Below are positions 25,401-36,730 of a DNA stretch of 64,000 bases, in pieces. The notes under the pieces were generated by a model that did no database searches, was not told the DNA's origin, and saw nothing but the letters and a program-made list of their open reading frames with translations. Numbering within the stretch: position 1 is the stretch's first letter; each line of letters starts with the position of its first letter. A program made the translations under genes and the position numbers. The stretch comes from Hetaerina americana (lineage: Eukaryota; Arthropoda; Insecta; Odonata; Calopterygidae). Where the stretch lies: assembly GCA_022747635.1 (NCBI GenBank), contig JAKTNV010000647.1:1-64000 (forward strand), read 5' to 3'.

Positions 25401-25680
25401 ATGAAAACATTTTTTATTGATTTGTGTCGAGTGAGATTTTCACCTAGAACCCAAAGGGGGGGGTATTGGCACTTTTCATGGAAAAATGTGAAAAATTAAA
25501 TTTTCTAAAAATGAATGATATGCCTTCTAAACACCTCAAACATTCACTTTAAAACAGAAGATTAATGTTTTTCGCAATATTTTTAGAAATTTGGGCTCTT
25601 TTAGTAACATTAACACTTCCGCTGAAGTATCTTTTATGCTCATTTCTTGTCTTTCAAGATTAATTCTGGGTTTTATTTTG
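22491..25680. repeat. HOR D, copy 2
   Basis: Monomers 73-83 start at 22491, 22803, 23115, 23428, 23741, 24053, 24367, 24678, 24990, 25303 and 25615 and follow monomers 62-72 at 3435-3437 bp. The last monomer breaks away. Monomer 72 continues with GATGAAAATGATCAAC and CCTTGG, whereas monomer 83 has TGTTTTTTGATG and CACCCCATGG, so the correspondence ends at about 25640-25690. Monomers 79-83 are also the first five monomers of HOR E. Confidence 0.88.
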
Positions 25681-28600
25681 TTTTTTGATGAAAATGAACA
25701 ACAATACACCCCATGGAAACATTTTTGTTTGATTTGTGTCGAGTGAGATTTTCACCTAGAACCCAAAGGGGGGGGTATTGGCACTTTTCATGGAAAAATG
25801 TAAAAAATTAAATTTTCTAAAAATGAAATAAATGCCTTCTAAACACCTCAAACATTCACTCTAAACAGAAGATTGTTGTTTTTCGCAATATTTTTAGAAA
25901 TTTGGGCTCTTTTAGTAACATTAACACCTGGGCTGAAGCATCTTTTATGATCATTTCTTGTCTTTCAGGATTAATTCTGGGTTTTATTTGTTTATTTGAT
26001 GAAAATGAACAACAATACACACCATGGAAACATTTTTGTTTGATTTGTGTCGATTGAGATTTTCACCTAGAACCCATAGGGGGGGGTATTGGCACTTTTC
26101 ATGGAAAAATGTGAAAAATTATATTTTCTAAAAATGAAATAAATGCCTTATAAACACCTCAAACATTCACTCCAAAACAGAAGATTGTTGTTTTTCGCAA
26201 TATTTTTAGAAATTTGGGCTCTTTTAGTAACATTAACACTTGCGCTGAAGCATCTTTTATGCTCATTTCTTGTCTTTCAGGATTATTTCTGGGTTTTATT
26301 TTATTTATTTGATGAAAATGAACAACAATACACACCATGGAAACATTTTTGATTGATTTGTGTCAAGTTAGATTTTCACCTAGAACCCAAAGGGGGGGTA
26401 TTGGCACTTTTCGTGGAAAAATGTGAAAAATTAAATTTTCTAAAAATGAAATAAATGCCTTCTAAACACCTCAAACATTCACTCTAAAACAGAAGATTGT
26501 TGTTTTTCGCAATATTTTTAGAAATTTGGGCTCTTTTAGTAACATAAGCACTTTCTCTGAAGCAACTTTTATGCTCATTTCTTGTCCTTCAAGATTAATT
26601 CTGGGTTTTATTTTGTTTATTTGATGAAAATGAACAACAATACACACCATGGAAACATTTTTGCTTGATTTGTGTCGAGTGAGATTTTCACCTAGAACCC
26701 AAAGGGGGGGGTATTGGCACTTTTCATGGAAAAATGTGAAAAATTAAATTTTCTAAAAATGAAATAAATGCCTTCTAAACACCTCAAACATTCACTCTAA
26801 AGAGGAAGATTGTTGTTTTTCGAAATATTTTTAGAAATTTGGGCTTTTTTAGTAACATTAACACCTGGGCTGCAGCATCTTTTATGATCCTTTATTGTCT
26901 TTCAGGATTCATTCTGGGTTTTTTTTTGTTTATTTGATGAAAATGAACAACAATGCACACCTTGGATACATTTTTGTTTGATTTGGGTCGAGTGAGATTT
27001 TCACCTAGAACCCAAAGGGGGGGTATTGGCACTTTTCATGGAAAAATGTGAAAAATTAAATTTTCTAAAAATGAAATAAATGCCTTCTAAACACCTCAAA
27101 CATTCACTCTAAAACAGAAGATTGTTGTTTTTCGCAATATTTTTAGAAATTTGGGCTCTTTTAGTAACATTAACACCGGGGCTGAAGCATCTTTTATGAT
27201 CATTTATTGTCTTTCAGGATACATTCTGGGTTTTATTTTGTTTATTTGATGAAAATGAACAAGAATACACACCTTGGATACATTTTTGTTTGATTTGTGT
27301 CGAGTGAGATTTTCACCTAGAACCTTAAGGGGGGGGTATTGCCACTTTTCATAGAAAAATGTGAAAAAATTAAATTTTCTAAAAATGAAATAAATGCCTT
27401 CTAAACACCTCGAACATTCACTCTAAAACAGAAGATTGTTGTTTTTCGCAATATTTTTAGAAATTTGGGCTCTTTTAGTAACATTAACACCTGGGCTGAA
27501 GCATCTTTTATGATCATTTATTGTCTTTCAGGATACATTCTGGGTTTTATTTTGTTTATTTGATGAAAATGAACAACAATACACACCTTGGATACATTTT
27601 TGTTTGATTTGTGTCGAGTGAGATTTTCACCTAGAACCCAAAGGGGGGGGTATTGGCACTTTTCATGGAAAAATGTGAAAAAATTAAATTTTCTAAAAAT
27701 GAAATAAATGCCTTCTAAACACCTCGAACATTCACTCTCAAACAGTAGATTGTTGTTTTTCGCAATATTTTTAGAAATTTGGGCCCTTTTAGTAACATTA
27801 ACACTTTATCTGAAGCAACTTTTATGCTCATATCTTGTCTTTCAAGATTAATTCTGGGTTTTATTTTGTTTATTTGATGAAAATGAACAACAATAGACAC
27901 CATGGAAACATTTTTGTTTGATTTGTGTCGAGTGAGATTTTCACCTAGAACCCAAAGGGGGGGTATTGGAACTTTTCATGGAAAAATGTAAAAAATTAAA
28001 TTTTCTAAAAATGAAATAAATGCCTTCTAAACACCTCAAACATTCACTCTAAAACATAGGATTTTTGTTTTTCGCAATATTTTTAGAAATTTGGGCTCTT
28101 TTAGTAACATTTACACCTGGGCTGAATCATCTTTTATGATCATTTATTGTCTTTCAGGATACATTCTGGGTTGTATTTTGTTTATTTGATGAAAATGAAC
28201 AACAATACACACCTTGGATACATTTTTGTTTGAATTGGCGCTTTTCATGGAAAAATGTGAAAAATTAAATTTTCTAAAAATGAAATAAATGCCTTCTGAA
28301 CACCTCAAACATTCACTCTAAAACAGAAGATTTTTGTTTTTCGCAATATTTTTAGAAATTTGGGCTCTTTTAGTAACATTAACACCTGGGCTGAAGCATC
28401 TTTTATGATCATTTATTGTCTTTCAGGATTCATTCTGGGTTTTATTTTGTTTATTTGATGAAAATGAACAACAATACACACCTTGGATACATTTTTGTTT
28501 GATTTGTTTCGAGTGAGATTTTCACCTAAAACCCAGAGGGGGGGTATTGGCACTTTTCATGGAAAAATGTGAAAAATTAAATTTTCTAAAAATGATATAA

Positions 28601-28695
28601 ATGCCTTCTAAACACCTCAAACATTCACTCCAAAACAGAAGATTGTAATTTTTCGCAATATTTTTAGAAATTTGGGCTCTTTTAGTAACATTAAC
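24367..28695. repeat. HOR E (14 monomers, 4329 bp), copy 1
   Basis: Monomers 79-92 start at 24367, 24678, 24990, 25303, 25615, 25926, 26238, 26550, 26863, 27175, 27489, 27803, 28115 and 28384. Monomers 79-84 have partners 4329-4330 bp downstream (93-98), and 85-92 have partners 4953-4955 bp downstream (101-108). The difference equals two extra monomers in copy 2. Diagnostics include GGATTATTTCTGGG with TTTTCGTGG (85), ATAAGCACTTTCTCTG with TTGCTTG (86), GGGCTGCAGC (87), CACCTCGAAC tails (88, 89), CAATAGACACC (90) and the 43-bp deletion in 91. The first five monomers overlap HOR D copy 2. Confidence 0.87.
28232..28241. repeat. 43-bp deletion monomer, first copy (monomer 91)
   Basis: Between TTTTTGTTT and CTTTTCATGG this monomer reads GAATTGGCG. 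The usual GTGTCGAG block, TTTTCACCTAGAACCC and the G tract are missing. The next anchor is 269 bp away instead of about 312. The same junction recurs at about 33185 and 35328, so a single deletion was copied by HOR amplification. Short ATTGG/ATTTG similarity at the ends would allow slippage or end-joining with microhomology. Confidence 0.85.
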
Positions 28696-30567
28696 ACCTG
28701 GGCTGAAGCATTTTTATGCTCATTTCTTGTCCTTCAAGATTAATTCTGGGTTTTATTTTGTTTATTTGATGAAAATGAACAACAATACACACCATGGAAA
28801 CATTTTTGTTTGATTTGTGTCGAGTGAGATTTTCACCTAGAACCCAAAGGGGGGGGTATTGGCACTTTTCATGGAAAAATGAAAAAATTAAATATTCTAA
28901 AAATGAAATAAATGCCTTATAAACACCTCAAACATTCACTCTAAAACAGAAGATTGTTGTTTTTCGCAATATTTTTAGAAATTTGGGCTCTTTTAGTAAC
29001 ATTAACACCTGGGCTAAGCATCTTTTATGATCTTTTATTGTCTTTCAGGATTTATTCTGGGTTTTATTTTGTTTATTTGATGAAAATGAACAACAATACA
29101 CACCTTGGATACATTTTTGTTTGATTTGTGTCGAGTGAGATTTTCACCTAGAACCCAAAGGGGGGGGTATTGGCACTTTTCATGGAAAAATGTGAAACAT
29201 TAAATTTTCTAAAAATGAAATAAATGCCTTCTAAACACCTGAAACATTCACTCTAAAACAGAAGATTGTTGTTTTTCGCAATATTTTTAGAAATTTGGGC
29301 TCTTTAAGTAACATTAACACCTGGGCTGAAGCATCTTTTATGATCTTTTATTGTCTTTCAGGATACATTCTGGGTTTTATTTTGTTTATTTGATGAAAAT
29401 GAACAACAATACACACCATGGAAACATTTTTGTTTGATTTGTGTCAAGTGAGATTTTCACCTAGAACCCAAAGGGGGGGGTATTGGCACTTTTCATGGAA
29501 AAATGTAAAAAATTAAATTTTCTTGAAATGAAATGAATGCCTTCTTAACACCTCAAACATTCACTCTAAAACAGAAGATTGTTGTTTTTCGCAATATTTT
29601 TAGAAATTTGGGCTCTTTTAGTAACATAAACACCTGGGCTGAAGCATCTTTTATGATCATTTCTTGTCTTTCAGGATTAATTCTGGGTTTTATTTGTTTA
29701 TTTGATGAAAATGAACAACAATACACACCATGAAAACATTTTTTATTGATTTGTGTCGAGTGAGATTTTCACCTAGAACCCAAAGGGGGGGGGTATTGGC
29801 ACTTTTCATGGAAAAATGTGAAAAATTAAATTTTCTAAAAATGAATGATATGCCTTCTAAACACCTCAAACATTCACTTTAAAACAGAAGATTAATGTTT
29901 TTCGCAATATTTTTAGAAATTTGGGCTCTTTTAGTAACATTAACACTTGCGCTGAAGTATCTTTTATGCTCATTTCTTGTCTTTCAAGATTAATTCTGGG
30001 TTTTATTTTGTTTTTTGATGAAAATGAACAACAATACACCCCATGGAAACATTTTTGTTTGATTTGTGTCGAGTGAGATTTTCACCTAGAACCCAAAGGG
30101 GGGGGTATTGGCACTTTTCATGGAAAAATGTAAAAAATTAAATTTTCTAAAAATGAAATAAATGCCTTCTAAACACCTCAAACATTCACTCTAAACAGAA
30201 GATTGTTGTTTTTCGCAATTTTTTTAGAAATTTGTGCTCTTTTAGTAACATTAACACCTGGGCTGAAGCATCTTTTATGATCATTTCTTGTCTTTCAGGA
30301 TTAATTCTGGGTTTTATTTGTTTATTTGATGAAAATGAACAACAATACACATCATGGAAACATTTTTGATTGATTTGTGTCGAGTGAGATTTTCACCTAG
30401 AACCCAAAGGGGGGGGTATTGGCACTTTTCATGGACAAATGTGAAAAATTAAATTTTCTAAAAATGAAATAAATGCCTTCTAAACACCTCAAACATTCAC
30501 GCTAAAACAGAAGATTGTTGTTTTTCGCAATATTTTTAGAAATTTGGGCTCTTTTAGTAACATTAAC

Positions 30568-31192
30568 ACTTGGGCTGAAGCATCTTTTATGATCTTTTAT
30601 TGTCTTTCAGGATTCATTCTGGGTTTTATTTTGTTTATTTGATGAAAATGATCAACAATACACACCTTGGATACATTTTTGTTTGATTTGTGTTAAGTGA
30701 GATTTTCACCTAGAACCCAAAGGGGGGGGTATTGGCACTTTTCATGGAAAAATGTGAAAAATTAAATTTTCTAAAAATGAAATAAATGCCTTCTAAACAC
30801 CTCAAACATTCACTCTAAAACAGAAGATTGTTGTTTTTCGCATTATTTTTAGAAATTTGGGCTCTTTTAGTAACATTAACACTTTCCCTGAAGCAACTTT
30901 AATGCTAATTTCTTGTCTTTCAAGATATATCTGGGTTTTATTTTGTTTATTTGATGAAAATGAACAACAATACACACCATGGAAACATTTTTGTTTGATT
31001 TGTGTCGATTGAGATTTTCACCTAGAACCCATAGGGGGGGGTATTGGCACTTTTCATGGAAAAATGTGAAAAATTATATTTTCTAAAAATGAAATAAATG
31101 CCTTATAAACACCTCAAACATTCACTCCAAAACAGAAGATTGTTGTTTTTCGCAATATTTTTAGAAATTTGGGCTCTTTTAGTAACATTAAC
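30568..31192. repeat. Two extra monomers (99-100) in HOR E copy 2
   Basis: These 625 bp account for the change from the 4329-bp to the 4953-4955-bp offset. Monomer 99 (ACTTGGGCTG head) carries GATGAAAATGATCAAC with GTGTTAAG, alleles otherwise seen in monomer 72 near 22255-22310. Monomer 100 (ACTTTCCCTG, GATATATCTGGG) ends with the GTGTCGATTGAG and ACCCATAGG alleles of monomer 84. The insertion therefore looks like a product of exchange with older D-type copies rather than a simple local duplication. Confidence 0.7.
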
Positions 31193-32114
31193 ACTTGCGC
31201 TGAAGCATCTTTTATGCTCATTTCTTGTCTTTCAGGATTATTTCTGGGTTTTATTTTATTTATTTGATGAAAATGAACAACAATACACACCATGGAAACA
31301 TTTTTGATTGATTTGTGTCAAGTTAGATTTTCACCTAGAACCCAAAGGGGGGGTATTGGCACTTTTCGTGGAAAAATGTGAAAAATTAAATTTTCTAAAA
31401 ATGAAATAAATGCCTTCTAAACACCTCAAACATTCACTCTAAAACAGAAGATTGTTGTTTTTCGCAATATTTTTAGAAATTTGGGCTCTTTTAGTAACAT
31501 AAGCACTTTCTCTGAAGCAACTTTTATGCTCATTTCTTGTCCTTCAAGATTAATTCTGGGTTTTATTTTGTTTATTTGATGAAAATGAACAACAATACAC
31601 ACCATGGAAACATTTTTGCTTGATTTGTGTCGAGTGAGATTTTCACCTAGAACCCAAAGGGGGGGGTATTGGCACTTTTCATGGAAAAATGTGAAAAATT
31701 AAATTTTCTAAAAATGAAATAAATGCCTTCTAAACACCTCAAACATTCACTCTAAAGAGGAAGATTGTTGTTTTTCCTAATATTTTTAGAAATTTGGGCT
31801 TTTTTAGTAACATTAACACCTGGGCTGCAGCATCTTTTATGATCCTTTATTGTCTTTCAGGATTCATTCTGGGTTTTATTTTGTTTATTTGATGAAAATG
31901 AACAACAATGCACACCTTGGATACATTTTTGTTTGATTTGGGTCGAGTGAGATTTTCACCTAGAACCCAAAGGGGGGGTATTGGCACTTTTCATGGAAAA
32001 ATGTGAAAAATTAAATTTTCTAAAAATGAAATAAATGCCTTCTAAACACCTCAAACATTCACTCTAAAACAGAAGATTGTTGTTTTTCGCAATATTTTTA
32101 GAAATTTGGGCTCT

Positions 32115-32345
32115 TTTAGTATAATTAACACTTGCGCTGAAGCTTCTTTTATGCTCATTTCATGTCTTTCAGGATTAATTCTGGGTTTTATTTTGTTTAT
32201 TTGATGAAAATGAACAACAATACACACCATGGAAACATTTTTGTTTCATTTGTGTCAAGTGAGATTTTCACCTAGAACCCAAAGGGGGGGTATTGGCACC
32301 TTTAATGGAAAAATGTGAAAAATTAAATTTTCTAAAAATGAAATA
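32115..32345. repeat. Foreign-type monomer 104 inside HOR E copy 2 (conversion-like tract)
   Basis: At this position copy 1 (monomer 88, 27175) has a GATC-type head with GGATACATT. Here the sequence switches to GTATAATTAACACTTGCG, TCATTTCATGTC, CCATGG, GTGTCAAG and CACCTTTAATGG. That combination belongs to monomers in blocks B and C (5945, 7190, 15934). The flanks return to the expected HOR: the upstream partner is monomer 87 and the CACCTCGAAC tail follows at about 32358. Total length is unchanged, so replacement fits better than insertion. Confidence 0.7.
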
Positions 32346-32755
32346 AATGCCTTCTAAACACCTCGAACATTCACTCTAAAACAGAAGATTGTTGTTTTTC
32401 GCAATATTTTTAGAAATTTGGGCTCTTTTAGTAACATTAACACCTGGGCTGAAGCATCTTTTATGATCATTTATTGTCTTTCAGGATACATTCTGGGTTT
32501 TATTTTGTTTATTTGATGAAAATGAACAACAATACACACCTTGGATACATTTTTGTTTGATTTGTGTTGAGTGAGATTTTCACCTAGAACCCAAAGGGGG
32601 GGGTATTGGCACTTTTCATGGAAAAATGTGAAAAAATTAAATTTTCTAAAAATAAAATAAATGCCTTCTAAACACCTCGAACATTCACTCTCAAACAGTA
32701 GATTGTTGTTTTTCGCAATATTTTTAGAAATTTGGGCCCTTTTAGTAACATTAAC

Positions 32756-34898
32756 ACTTTCTCTGAAGCAACTTTTATGCTCATATCTTGTCTTTCAAGA
32801 TTAATTCTGGGTTTTATTTTGTTTATTTGATGAAAATGAACAACAATAGACACCATGGAAACATTTTTGTTTGATTTGTGTCGAGTGAGATTTTCACCTA
32901 GAACCCAAAGGGGGGGTATTGGAACTTTTCATGGAAAAATGTAAAAAATTAAATTTTCTAAAAATGAAATAAATGCCTTCTAAACACCTCAAACATTCAC
33001 TCTAAAACATAGGATTTTTGTTTTTCGCAATATTTTTAGAAATTTGGGCTCTTTTAGTAACATTTACACCTGGGCTGAATCATCTTTTATGATCATTTAT
33101 TGTCTTTCAGGATACATTCTGGGTTGTATTTGGTTTATTTGATGAAAATGAACAACAATACACACCTTGGATACATTTTTGTTTGAATTGGCGCTTTTCA
33201 TGGAAAAATGTGAAAAATTAAATTTTCTAAAAATGAAATAAATGCCTTCTGAACACCTCAAACATTCACTCTAAAACAGAAGATTTTTGTTTTTCGCAAT
33301 ATTTTTAGAAATTTGGGCTCTTTTAGTAACATTAACACCTGGGCTGAAGCATCTTTTATGATCATTTATTGTCTTTCAGGATTCATTCTGGGTTTTATTT
33401 TGTTTATTTGATGAAAATGAACAACAATACACACCTTGGATACATTTTTGTTTGATTTGTTTCGAGTGAGATTTTCACCTAAAACCCAGAGGGGGGGTAT
33501 TGGCACTTTTCATGGAAAAATGTGAAAAATTAAATTTTCTAAAAATGATATAAATGCCTTCTAAACACCTCAAACATTCACTCCAAAACAGAAGATTGTA
33601 ATTTTTCGCAATATTTTTAGAAATTTGGGCACTTTTAGTAACATTAACACTTTCGCTGAAGCAACTTTTATGCTCATTTCTTGTCTTTCAGGATTAATTC
33701 TGGGTTTTATTTTGTTTATTTGATGAAAATGAACAACAATACACACCATGGAAACATTTTTGTTTGATTTGCGTCAAGTCAGATTTTAACCTAGAACCCA
33801 AAGGGGGGGTATTGGCACTTTTCATGGAAAAATGTGAAAAATTAAATTTTCTAAAAATGAAATAAATGCCTTCTAAACACCTCAAACATTCACTCTGAAA
33901 CAGAAGATTGTTGTTTTTCGCAATATTTTTAGAAATTTGGGCTCTTTTAGTAACATTAACACCTGGGCTGAAGCATCTTTTATGATCATTTATTGTCTTT
34001 CAGGATACATTCTGGGTTTTATTTTGTTTATTTGATGAAAATGAACAACAATACACACCTTGGATACATTTTTGTTTGATTTGTGTCGAGCGAGATTTTC
34101 ACCTAGAACCCAAAGGGGGGGGTATTGGCACTTTTCATGGAAAAATGTGAAAAATTAAATTTTCTAAAAATGAAATAAATGCCTATTAAACACCTCAAAC
34201 ATTCACTCTAAAACAGTAGATTGTTGTTTTTCGCAATATTTTTAGAAATTTGGGCTCTTTTAGTAACATTAACACCTGGGCTGAAGCATCTTTTATGATC
34301 ATTTATTGTCTTTCAGGATACATTCTGGGTTTTATTTTGTTTATTTGATGAAAATGAACAACAATACACACCTTGGATACATTTTTGTTTGATTTGTGTC
34401 GACTGAGATTTTCACCTAGAACCCAAAGGGGGGGTATTGGAACTTTTCATGGAAAAATGTAAAAAATTAAATTTGCTAAAAATGAAATAAATGCCTTCTA
34501 AACACCTCGTACATTCACTCTAAAACAGAAAATTGTTGTTTTTCGCAATATTTTTAGAAATTAGGGCCCTTTTAGTAAAATTAACACTTGCGCTGAAGCA
34601 TCTTTTATGCTCATTTCATGTCTTTCTGGATTAATTCTGGGTTTTATTTTGTTTATTTGATGAAAATGAACAACAATAGACAGCATGGAAACATTTTTGT
34701 TTGATTTGTGTCGAGTGAGATTTTCACCTAGAACCCAAAGGGGGGGTATTGGCACTTTTCATGGAAAAATGTGAAAAAATTAAATTTTCTAAAAATGAAA
34801 TAAATGCCTTCTAAACACCTCGAACATTCACTCTCAAACAGTAGATTGTTGTTTTTCGCAATATTTTTAGAAATTTGGGCTCTTTTAGTAACATTAAC
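32756..34898. repeat. HOR E2 (7 monomers, 2143 bp), copy 1
   Basis: Monomers 106-112 start at 32756, 33068, 33337, 33649, 33961, 34274 and 34586. Anchors 32807, 33119, 33388, 33700, 34012, 34325 and 34637 are followed at +2143 bp by 34950, 35262, 35531, 35843, 36155, 36468 and 36780. The unit is shorter than seven normal monomers because monomer 107 carries a 43-bp deletion. Other diagnostics are CAATAGACACC (106), ACACCTGGGCTGAATC with GGGTTGTATTT (107), CCTAAAACCCAGAGG (108), TTTTAACCTAG (109) and CACCTCGTAC with AGAAAATTG (111). The first three monomers are shared with HOR E copy 2. Confidence 0.88.
33184..33194. repeat. 43-bp deletion monomer, second copy (monomer 107)
   Basis: This has the same GAATTGGCGC junction as near 28232, again 269 bp between anchors (33119 to 33388). 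It differs from the first copy in having GTATTTGGTTTATT upstream where the others have GTATTTTGTTTATT, which helps order the copies. Confidence 0.85.
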
Positions 34899-36730
34899 AC
34901 TTTCTCTGATGCAACTTTTATGCTCATATCTTGTCTTTCAAGATTAATTCTGGGTTTTATTTTGTTTATTTGATGAAAATGAACAACAATAGACACCATG
35001 GAAACATTTTTGTTTGATTTGTGTCGAGTGAGATTTTCACCTAGAACCCAAAGGGGGGGTATTGGAACTTTTCATGGAAAAATGTAAAAAATTAAATTTT
35101 CTAAAAATGAAATAAATGCCTTCTAAACACCTCAAACATTCACTCTAAAACATAGGATTTTTGTTTTTCGCAATATTTTTAGAAATTTGGGCTCTTTTAG
35201 TAACATTTACACCTGGGCTGAATCATCTTTTATGATCATTTATTGTCTTTCAGGATACATTCTGGGTTGTATTTTGTTTATTTGATGAAAATGAACAACA
35301 ATACACACCTTGGATACATTTTTGTTTGAATTGGCGCTTTTCATGGAAAAATGTGAAAAATTAAATTTTCCAGAAATGAAATAAATGCCTTCTGAACACC
35401 TCAAACATTCACTCTAAAACAGAAGATTTTTGTTTTTCGCAATATTTTTAGAAATTTGGGCTCTTTTAGTAACATTAACACCTGGGCTGAAGCATCTTTT
35501 ATGATCATTTATTGTCTTTCAGGATTCATTCTGGGTTTTATTTTGTTTATTTGATGAAAATGAACAACAATACACACCTTGGATACATTTTTGTTTGATT
35601 TGTTTCGAGTGAGATTTTCACCTAAAACCCAGAGGGGGGGTATAGGCACTTTTCATGGAAAAATGTGAAAAATTAAATTTTCTAAAAATGATATAAATGC
35701 CTTCTAAACACCTCAAACATTCACTCCAAAACAGAAGATTGTAATTTTTCGCAATATTTTTAGAAATTTGGGCACTTTTAGTAACATTAACACTTTCGCT
35801 GAAGCAACTTTTATGCTCATTTCTTGTCTTTCAGGATTAATTCTGGGTTTTATTTTGTTTATTTGATGAAAATGAACAACAATACACACCATGGAAACAT
35901 TTTTGTTTGATTTGCGTCAAGTGAGATTTTAACCTAGAACCCAAAGGGGGGGTATTGGCACTTTTCATGGAAAAATGTGAAAAATTAAATTTTCTAAAAA
36001 TGAAATAAATGCCTTCTAAACACCTCAAACATTCACTCTGAAACAGAAGATTGTTGTTTTTCGCAATATTTTTAGAAATTTGGGCTCTTTTAGTAACATT
36101 AACACCTGGGCTGAAGCATCTTTTATGATCATTTATTGTCTTTCAGGATACATTCTGGGTTTTATTTTGTTTATTTGATGAAAATGAACAACAATACACA
36201 CCTTGGATACATTTTTGTTTGATTTGTGTCGAGCGAGATTTTCACCTAGAACCCAAAGGGGGGGGTATTGGCACTTTTCATGGAAAAATGTGAAAAATTA
36301 AATTTTCTAAAAATGAAATAAATGCCTTCTAAACACCTCAAACATTCACTCTAAAACAGTAGATTGTTGTTTTTCGCAATATTTTTAGAAATTTGGGCTC
36401 TTTTAGTAACATTAACACCTGGGCTGAAGCATCTTTTATGATCATTTATTGTCTTTCAGGATACATTCTGGGTTTTATTTTGTTTATTTGATGAAAATGA
36501 ACAACAATACACACCTTGGATACATTTTTTTTTGATTTGTGTCGAGTGAGATTTTCACCTAGACCCCAAAGGGGGGGTATTGGAACTTTTCATGGAAAAA
36601 TGTAAAAAATTAAATTTGCTAAAAATGAAATAAATGCCTTCTAAACACCTCGTACATTCACTCTAAAACAGAAAATTGTTGTTTTTCGCAATATTTTTAG
36701 AAATTAGGGCTCTTTTAGTAAAATTAACAC
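34899..36730. repeat. HOR E2, copy 2
   Basis: Monomers 113-118 start at 34899, 35211, 35480, 35792, 36104 and 36417 and follow copy 1 at exactly 2143 bp, with small changes such as TTCTCTGATGCAAC for TTCTCTGAAGCAAC near 34905. The seventh member (119, 36729) keeps the incoming AGAAATTAGGGCTC and GTAAAATTAACAC of its partner. It then has an ACCTGGGCTG head and GAAAACCAATAC where monomer 112 has ACTTGCGCTG and CAATAGACAGC. The correspondence ends at about 36728. Confidence 0.87.
35327..35337. repeat. 43-bp deletion monomer, third copy (monomer 114)
   Basis: This has the same junction, with anchors at 35262 and 35531. It is 2143 bp after the second copy. Downstream it has TTTTCCAGAAATG where the other two have TTTTCTAAAAATG. 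Confidence 0.85.

Larger units (their letters stand above)
28696..33648. repeat. HOR E, copy 2, with two extra monomers
   Basis: Monomers 93-108 start at 28696, 29007, 29319, 29632, 29945, 30256, 30568, 30881, 31193, 31505, 31818, 32130, 32442, 32756, 33068 and 33337. Sixteen monomers correspond to fourteen in copy 1. Monomers 99-100 (30568-31192) are the excess. Monomer 93 begins with ACCTGGGCTGAAGC but continues as monomer 79, a junction inside the head. Monomer 104 does not match its positional partner 88 (see the separate entry). The last three monomers are also the first three of the 7-monomer HOR. Confidence 0.85.
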
